Assembly: GCA_900498245.1 (NCBI GenBank)
Contig: LS998015.1
Location: 3,416,037 to 3,435,530, forward strand
DNA length: 19,494 nt
From: Candidatus Zixiibacteriota bacterium
GTDB taxonomy: Bacteria > Zixibacteria > MSB-5A5 > GN15 > PGXB01
Direction: 5' to 3'
Shown: positions 15,009-19,494 of the stretch, piece by piece
Position numbering within the stretch: position 1 is the stretch's first letter
Layout of the letters: each line of letters opens with the position of its first letter
The notes under the pieces: generated by a model
Seen by the model: the letters and a program-made list of their open reading frames with translations, nothing else
Database searches by the model: none
What the model was told of the DNA's origin: nothing
Translations under genes and position numbers: made by a program

Positions 15009-16895
15009 ATGCAAGAAAAAGAATATACCCCGGCCAATTCCGATCCGGTCCTCAGGGAAGTCTCGAAGCTTCTGATTGACCTGATGAAAATTGTCAAGGT
15101 GGTTTCGATGTATCCCGATGGAAACCCGCTTCCGGCGAAATTGAAAGAGACATTCGCGGAGCGGTTCCTTGAGTTGATCCGGGAGCAGGGACAGATACAG
15201 TTTTCTATCAACCAGGGGGAAATCAGGTACCGGGATAACCTGGTATATAAGGAAGACTCGGCAGAGGAATCACTGGCGCTGATGCTCCATAATTCCGGGG
15301 TTACGGAAATTTCTTTCGGTTCCGATTTCAACCTCGAATCATCCCATCACTTTTTCAAGACCATGAAATCATTCGTTAACAAAGAACCGGGGGCGGGTGA
15401 TTTGATCAATCTCTTCTGGCAGGCGAATATTCCCGGATTTGAATACAGCACGGTCGAAGACTTAATCCTTCGCGAGTACGACGGCGGCATCATGGTGCAG
15501 GAGGAAATGGAAAGCGGGGATTCTTTTATCCGCCGTACCTCGGGGCTTAACGATTCGGACAAGATAGTCTTCTCCAATATATTTCTTGACGATGCCCCGG
15601 CGGCATCCGAGGTGGCACCGGAAAACGCCATAAATATGGGGCTGGCATCGGGGATAGAAGTGCCGGGGGCGGTCTTGGTTCGCGATGAAAAGCCGGTCTT
15701 CTTTGACCAGATTTCAGAAAGCATTATGGGGTTGAAGCCGATGCCGCAGCGTTCAAGCGCACCTCTCCCCGATACCGCTTTCATTTTAAATGAGGCCTTC
15801 GCGATGGATCAGATCGATCTGGAAAAAGTGGAGATGATCCTTCGCCAGGATGCCGAATTTGACATGATCCGGGAAACCGTGGCACTTCTCCGGGAAATGC
15901 TCTGTCAGGAAAACGAAATGTCGGAATTTATTGAAACCCTGACAGCAGTCGAAAAGACGCAGTCCGAATTTGTACGGTTGGGGTATTTGGAGGCGGCCGG
16001 CGAAATCCTGAATATCATGAAGGGGGTTCAGGGGTCCCCGGAAGTCCGGATCGAGTGGAAAGATCATATTAAAAGTGCCCTGATCATGGCCGGGAGCAAG
16101 GAGAAACTTGATATTCTGGGAGGGGCTCTGAATCGCAATCCTCAAATTACCGGACCGGAGTTGAACAAATACCTCAATCACTTCGGCTGGGAAGCATTGA
16201 TGGCCGTCACCGGACTGTTGGGCGAATTGGAGCACCAGCACCACCGCGAAGCCCTCTGTGAATATTTGGAAAAAACCGGGGAAAAACATATTGATATAAT
16301 TGCGCGGGGTATTTACGACCGCAGATGGTTCGTAGTTCGTAATACGATTGCCATATTGGCCGGGATCGGGGGGGAAAGAAGTCTCGGCTTTCTGGAAAAA
16401 GCGATAAGTCACGAAGACTCCCGTGTACGGCTACAGGTGGTTAAGGGTCTGCAGCAGAATAAATCGGGAAGCAAGGCATCTTTATTGTGCCGGCTGATCT
16501 GGGATGGAGATGCGGTTGTCAGTCAGGCCGCTATTGAAGCGATATCAACACTTGATGACGACTACCGACTGGAAGCGGCCGTCAATATAATCAATGACGA
16601 GCGGTTCCCGCAGTTGCCGAAAAATTTGCAGGAGCAAATGCTGATACAGTACTCAAGATTGGGAGGCGAGCAGGCGGTTAGTTTCCTGATTCAACTTGTT
16701 GACGGATGGAAAATGGTGCGAAGCGGCGACCGGGATATCTATCGAATGATGGCCTTCCACGCCCTCGGAAATAATAAATCGGAAAAAGCGGAAAAGGCCC
16801 TTCTCAAATTTAATCGCGCTTGGAACAAGGAAGTCCGTCGGCTGGCGACCGAGGCCATTGCGGCCCGGCGGCGACACATCTATGGAGGCGATTGA
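15009..16895 (+). CDS. HEAT-repeat protein paired with the HD-GYP protein
   Basis: A 628-residue cytoplasmic protein with no signal peptide or membrane segment. The N-terminal domain (about 14-125) is an alpha/beta unit: 'VVSMYPDGNPLPAKL', 'IQFSINQGEIRYRDNLVYKE', 'LMLHNSGVTEISF'. It resembles the N-terminus of the next protein. A variable linker (about 150-265, rich in Ala, Pro, Asp) follows, then helices and a C-terminal array of HEAT repeats (about 410-625, 'RRWFVVRNTIAILAGIGGE', 'EDSRVRLQVVKGLQ', 'WNKEVRRLATEAIAARRR'). No catalytic motif is seen, so a scaffold or sensory partner of the HD-GYP enzyme is likely. The ribosome site before ATG 15009 is weak (AAGAG) and sits by a 7-base inverted repeat (ATAATCT 14982-14988, AGATTAT 15002-15008). 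The stop overlaps the next start (TGATG), so translation is coupled. Confidence 0.88.
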   Translation: MQEKEYTPANSDPVLREVSKLLIDLMKIVKVVSMYPDGNPLPAKLKETFAERFLELIREQGQIQFSINQGEIRYRDNLVYKEDSAEESLALMLHNSGVTEISFGSDFNLESSHHFFKTMKSFVNKEPGAGDLINLFWQANIPGFEYSTVEDLILREYDGGIMVQEEMESGDSFIRRTSGLNDSDKIVFSNIFLDDAPAASEVAPENAINMGLASGIEVPGAVLVRDEKPVFFDQISESIMGLKPMPQRSSAPLPDTAFILNEAFAMDQIDLEKVEMILRQDAEFDMIRETVALLREMLCQENEMSEFIETLTAVEKTQSEFVRLGYLEAAGEILNIMKGVQGSPEVRIEWKDHIKSALIMAGSKEKLDILGGALNRNPQITGPELNKYLNHFGWEALMAVTGLLGELEHQHHREALCEYLEKTGEKHIDIIARGIYDRRWFVVRNTIAILAGIGGERSLGFLEKAISHEDSRVRLQVVKGLQQNKSGSKASLLCRLIWDGDAVVSQAAIEAISTLDDDYRLEAAVNIINDERFPQLPKNLQEQMLIQYSRLGGEQAVSFLIQLVDGWKMVRSGDRDIYRMMAFHALGNNKSEKAEKALLKFNRAWNKEVRRLATEAIAARRRHIYGGD

Positions 16896-18337
16896 TGCAG
16901 ACCGCCAAACTTGAAAAAGAACAACTGGAATTAGCCGGTCCGGATGAACAGCAGTTTATTAATTCCATGTTCGTGCTGTTCAAAACGGCTCAATATGTCG
17001 AACCGAATAATACCTCTTTTTTGACTCAGTCTTCGAAATTTTATGTCAGTTTCCGGAGGCTGGCGGATCTAAACGGAAAAATTTCCATTAAATCCATCGA
17101 GGGACGAATATTTGTCGGTGATAAACTGGTAAAATTCGACAGCGACGGTCTGGTGCGGGCCAGATCTGTCATGGATCAATGGCACGAACTGGGAGTGGGC
17201 GGAGTGATTCTTGATGATTCCCTCGATAACCGCCAGCTCGATAAGTTCATGCATCTTTTGGCTACGCTCAAATTACAGACGCGTGACGCTCAGGCGATAG
17301 CCCAGCGCTTGACCGAACTGGGCATTGAGGGTATTACTCTTCTCGCCATCGAGGAAAGGGCTCCCCTCAAATTGCTCAGTGAAGAGAAGAGGACCGTCAT
17401 GCGCCGAACGGCGCGCGCCAATTTTTTCAGGGCCATTTCCGTAGTCGAAGACGTAATGGTTAAAGCCGCCGCCGACCGCGAGGTCGATCTGGGACGAGCC
17501 AAGCGCGTGGTGCATTCCCTGATCGATCAAATTTCGGAGGATGAATCCTCGCTTATCGAATTGACGTCAATTCGTGATTTCGATGAGTACACTTTCGCTC
17601 ATTGCACTAATGTCTGCGTATACTCCCTGACCATCGGCTCCCGTCTCGGTATGGACAGACAGCGATTATCCCAACTGGGGTTCGCCGCACTATTTCATGA
17701 TATCGGAAAAGTTAAATTGCCGGGCGACTTGATTCGGAAGCCGGATACCTTCGACGAAAACGATTGGCTTCAGATGCAGAAACATCCGCAATTGGGAGCA
17801 AAAACCATCCTGCGCAATCTTCGCTTCGAGCCGCATGTGGCGAGGGCGGCCATAGGCGCTTTCGAGCACCATATTAATGAGGATTTTACGGGATACCCGG
17901 CCCTGAAATACCGCAAACCAACCAATCTCTTCTCGAAGATTATTTCCATCGCTGACACGTTCGATGCCCTTACGTCGGGACGTGTCTATATTAAAAAATC
18001 GATTCCCCCCGATGAAGTGCTGAGGAAAATGATGTACCAGATGACGGTCAAGTTCGACGCTTTTTTGCTGAAACTCTTCGTCGGAATTGTCGGGATTTTT
18101 CCCGCCGGGACAATGGTCCTTCTCTCCTCGGAAGAACTGGCGGTTGTGGCGATAAATAATCCGGCCGATTTGTCCCATCCCATTGTCCGGCTGGTGGGAA
18201 ATCGCGACGGCATCTTCCCCACTTATCCCGAAATTGATCTGGCCGCTCCCGAAAACGCCAATCGCCGCGTGGTCCGGATCATCGATCCCAAAAAATACAA
18301 TATCGATATCAAGAGTATTATTCTGAGCGACAAATAG
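16895..18337 (+). CDS. HD-GYP domain protein, predicted cyclic-di-GMP phosphodiesterase
   Basis: A 480-residue cytoplasmic protein. The N-terminal domain (about 18-128, 'YVEPNNTSFL', 'ISIKSIEGRIFVGDKLVKFD', 'LGVGGVILDDSLDNRQLDKF') mirrors that of the HEAT protein upstream. A helical linker (about 165-225) leads to an HD-GYP domain (about 228-400) with His236, His268-Asp269 ('FHDIGKVKLP'), His297 ('KHPQLGA'), His325-His326 and the Gly-Tyr-Pro signature (333-335), then 'SIADTFDALTSGR' (Asp354). All metal-site residues expected in this class are present, so hydrolysis of cyclic di-GMP is likely. The last 90 residues are a beta-rich extension. The second His is followed by Ile where Glu is usual ('HHINEDFTGYP'). 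The start is ATG 16895-16897, one base overlapping the previous stop, with GGAGG 6 bases upstream. A longer frame from 16820 has no support. Confidence 0.93.
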   Translation: MQTAKLEKEQLELAGPDEQQFINSMFVLFKTAQYVEPNNTSFLTQSSKFYVSFRRLADLNGKISIKSIEGRIFVGDKLVKFDSDGLVRARSVMDQWHELGVGGVILDDSLDNRQLDKFMHLLATLKLQTRDAQAIAQRLTELGIEGITLLAIEERAPLKLLSEEKRTVMRRTARANFFRAISVVEDVMVKAAADREVDLGRAKRVVHSLIDQISEDESSLIELTSIRDFDEYTFAHCTNVCVYSLTIGSRLGMDRQRLSQLGFAALFHDIGKVKLPGDLIRKPDTFDENDWLQMQKHPQLGAKTILRNLRFEPHVARAAIGAFEHHINEDFTGYPALKYRKPTNLFSKIISIADTFDALTSGRVYIKKSIPPDEVLRKMMYQMTVKFDAFLLKLFVGIVGIFPAGTMVLLSSEELAVVAINNPADLSHPIVRLVGNRDGIFPTYPEIDLAAPENANRRVVRIIDPKKYNIDIKSIILSDK

Positions 18338-18342
18338 TAATT

Positions 18343-18918
18343 TTAAAAGCGGAAACTGAGCCTGGCTCCTATCGGCGCGTTTTCCAGCGGTTCAAGAGAA
18401 ATCGCGAAGGTGCGATCGTATTCGGGGAAATGAGCGAGATGAGCATCGACGTAGGCATCGAACATGGAAATGAAGATGCAGGTGCCCAGAAACCAGGAAT
18501 TAAGATTGCGGTCGTCTTTGGCCGATTGATACTCCTGAAACAGATCATACCGATCTGTCGAACCGGCGTCCGCGGCCTGAAAGGCCTTTTTCTTGTCCCT
18601 GGTTATTTTTCCGAAATGCAGGATCCTCGATAAAAAATAGGCCTCGCCGCCGATGACCATGGCGGCCTTGACATATTTCCCATTACCGATTTGCCCCCAT
18701 CCCGGCACGAGCATCGATTTGAACAGAGCCGCGGTCGGATTTTGACTGCGGGAAGTGTCGAGAGGCCGAATGGCGTAATAATCTCTTCCGCTTATGCGTC
18801 CTTGCGTGGTATCATTACCGCTTCCCGCCGGGCTTCGGGAACTATCGGCGGATTGGCCATAAACGACCCCCGATAAAAGTAAAAAGAGGAAGGCACAAAA
18901 TGGAAACGGGCGGCGCAC
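18343..18918 (-). CDS. DUF5683 membrane protein
   Basis: About 191 residues. The signal peptide 'FPFCAFLFLLLSGVVYG' precedes a Ser/Asp-rich linker and a DUF5683 domain (in the second half): 'SMLVPGWGQIGNGKYVKAAM' with a membrane segment, 'RDKKKAF', 'WFLGTCIFISMFDAYVDAHL' as the second segment and signature. DUF5683 proteins are common in Bacteroidetes and relatives and have no known function. The GTG at 18916-18918 is preferred: it lies 4 bases after the stop of the lipid-kinase gene, with GAGG 9 bases before it, and puts the signal peptide at the N-terminus. A TTG at 18972 would overlap the upstream gene by 50 bases. Its end faces the HD-GYP gene tail to tail with a 5-base gap and no terminator. 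Confidence 0.85.
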   Translation of the reverse strand: MRRPFPFCAFLFLLLSGVVYGQSADSSRSPAGSGNDTTQGRISGRDYYAIRPLDTSRSQNPTAALFKSMLVPGWGQIGNGKYVKAAMVIGGEAYFLSRILHFGKITRDKKKAFQAADAGSTDRYDLFQEYQSAKDDRNLNSWFLGTCIFISMFDAYVDAHLAHFPEYDRTFAISLEPLENAPIGARLSFRF

Positions 18919-18922
18919 CGGA

Positions 18923-19494
18923 CTAGGCCTCGGCTTTATGAAAAACCTTAATTTTCTTCTCAAAGATTTCAATCTTCATTTCGCTGGCGCCGTGTTCAAT
19001 GATCTCACCGTCGATATAAACCTTTCGTCCGGCCATCGGCTCGATCGATATTTTGCGCCCGCGAAACATGCGGATTTCATCGGAATAGATATATTTTCTT
19101 CTTAAAATGGCACGGACAAAATTGGAGAAAATCGCCGAGCCGTTGCCAATATCGAAGACAATCTCCGCTTTACCGTCGTCAGGAAGGGAAGCCGGAGTGA
19201 GCGGCAAAGCGGCGGAGTACGGCAACAAATTGATATTTAATAAAAGAGGGGCGACTTCAAAGCGAAAAGAATCCAATTTAAGAGCGGTCGCCACCGGCTT
19301 GACCCGCGCCGCGGCCTGTGAAGTCAGTCTCGACCAACCGATGGCGAATCGGGGGGCCCCTTTATCGGCCATACTTTCAGCCAGTTCCGGCACCAATCCG
19401 ATCCCCAGCGAACCCAGGAAGAATTTTCCCGAAACCAGGCCGTGGTCAATTATTTTGTACTTAGGCGAAAGGATATGCGATATAGAATCCTGGA
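18923..19494 (-). CDS. Diacylglycerol-kinase-like lipid kinase, C-terminal part (partial at 5')
   Basis: The frame is open to the right edge of the window, giving the last 190 codons. Visible parts are 'IIDHGLVSGKFFLGSLGIGL' followed by 'VPELAESMADKG', and the closing beta domain 'RKISIEPMAGRKVYIDGEII' plus 'MKIEIFEKKIKVF'. These match the C-terminal half of YegS/DgkB-type DAG-kinase-fold lipid kinases, which phosphorylate diacylglycerol or similar lipids at the inner membrane. The nucleotide-binding N-terminal half (GGDGT motif) lies outside the window. It is upstream of and probably co-transcribed with the DUF5683 gene (4-base gap). The exact lipid substrate is unknown. The GTG near 19396 is an internal valine, not a start. 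Confidence 0.85.
   Translation of the reverse strand, partial: QDSISHILSPKYKIIDHGLVSGKFFLGSLGIGLVPELAESMADKGAPRFAIGWSRLTSQAAARVKPVATALKLDSFRFEVAPLLLNINLLPYSAALPLTPASLPDDGKAEIVFDIGNGSAIFSNFVRAILRRKYIYSDEIRMFRGRKISIEPMAGRKVYIDGEIIEHGASEMKIEIFEKKIKVFHKAEA

Noticed and set aside
16820-16894. Longer N-terminus for the HD-GYP protein
   Set aside because: It would overlap the HEAT gene by 76 bases without a ribosome site. ATG 16895 has GGAGG and the usual stop-start overlap.

Overview
The window (about 50% GC) looks like a chromosomal piece of an uncultivated bacterium of the FCB superphylum, perhaps Zixibacteria or a relative. This is an inference. It rests mainly on a large secreted protein ending in a 'NRPNPFNPVTTI...LGRKV...SGVYFYKL' FlgD-like/type A sorting domain, on a DUF5683 protein, and on several HEAT-repeat exported proteins. 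No rRNA gene is present to test it.

Left part (1-3640), a mosaic downstream of ssrA. The window opens in the last 92 codons of katG (catalase-peroxidase). A complete tmRNA gene (ssrA, minus strand, 3277-3639) points its 3' end towards katG. Between them lie three short sequences that copy the 3' end of a tRNA or tmRNA (about 350, 1457 and 3025), all in the same orientation as ssrA. They bound small segments holding an exported glyoxalase-fold (VOC) protein, an 80-codon stub of a copper P-type ATPase, and an exported coiled-coil protein behind a strong promoter with a TetR-like palindrome. I read this as serial insertion and decay of integrative elements at ssrA. No integrase is left.

Middle (3641-10658), minus-strand genes transcribed separately. 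They encode an 845-residue exported protein (Asp-box propeller, InlB-like repeat, carboxypeptidase-regulatory-like domain, sorting domain), an exported HEAT-repeat protein, an exported metallo-beta-lactamase-fold protein with C-terminal TPRs and an altered metal site, and an internally duplicated C_GCAxxG_C_C-type cysteine protein. A 957-base stretch without an intact gene follows. It holds hairpins, a palindrome, an inverted repeat and a possible decayed sorting-domain remnant.

Right part (11616-18337), two plus-strand operons. The first is gmd-rmd-wbpA: the first two make GDP-6-deoxy-D-mannose (GDP-D-rhamnose) from GDP-mannose, and the third oxidises a UDP-N-acetylhexosamine to the uronic acid. 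Both products are precursors of O-antigen or other surface glycan. A clear terminator ends it. The second pairs a HEAT-repeat protein with an HD-GYP protein whose catalytic residues are intact (predicted cyclic-di-GMP phosphodiesterase). Their N-terminal domains look homologous to each other. At the right edge, on the minus strand, are the 3' part of a diacylglycerol-kinase-like lipid kinase and a DUF5683 membrane protein.

The points most worth following are the ssrA-linked array of att-like repeats, the shared N-terminal domain of the HEAT/HD-GYP pair, and the unusual metal site of the MBL-TPR protein. I see no CRISPR array, rRNA gene, intact tRNA gene or intact transposase.
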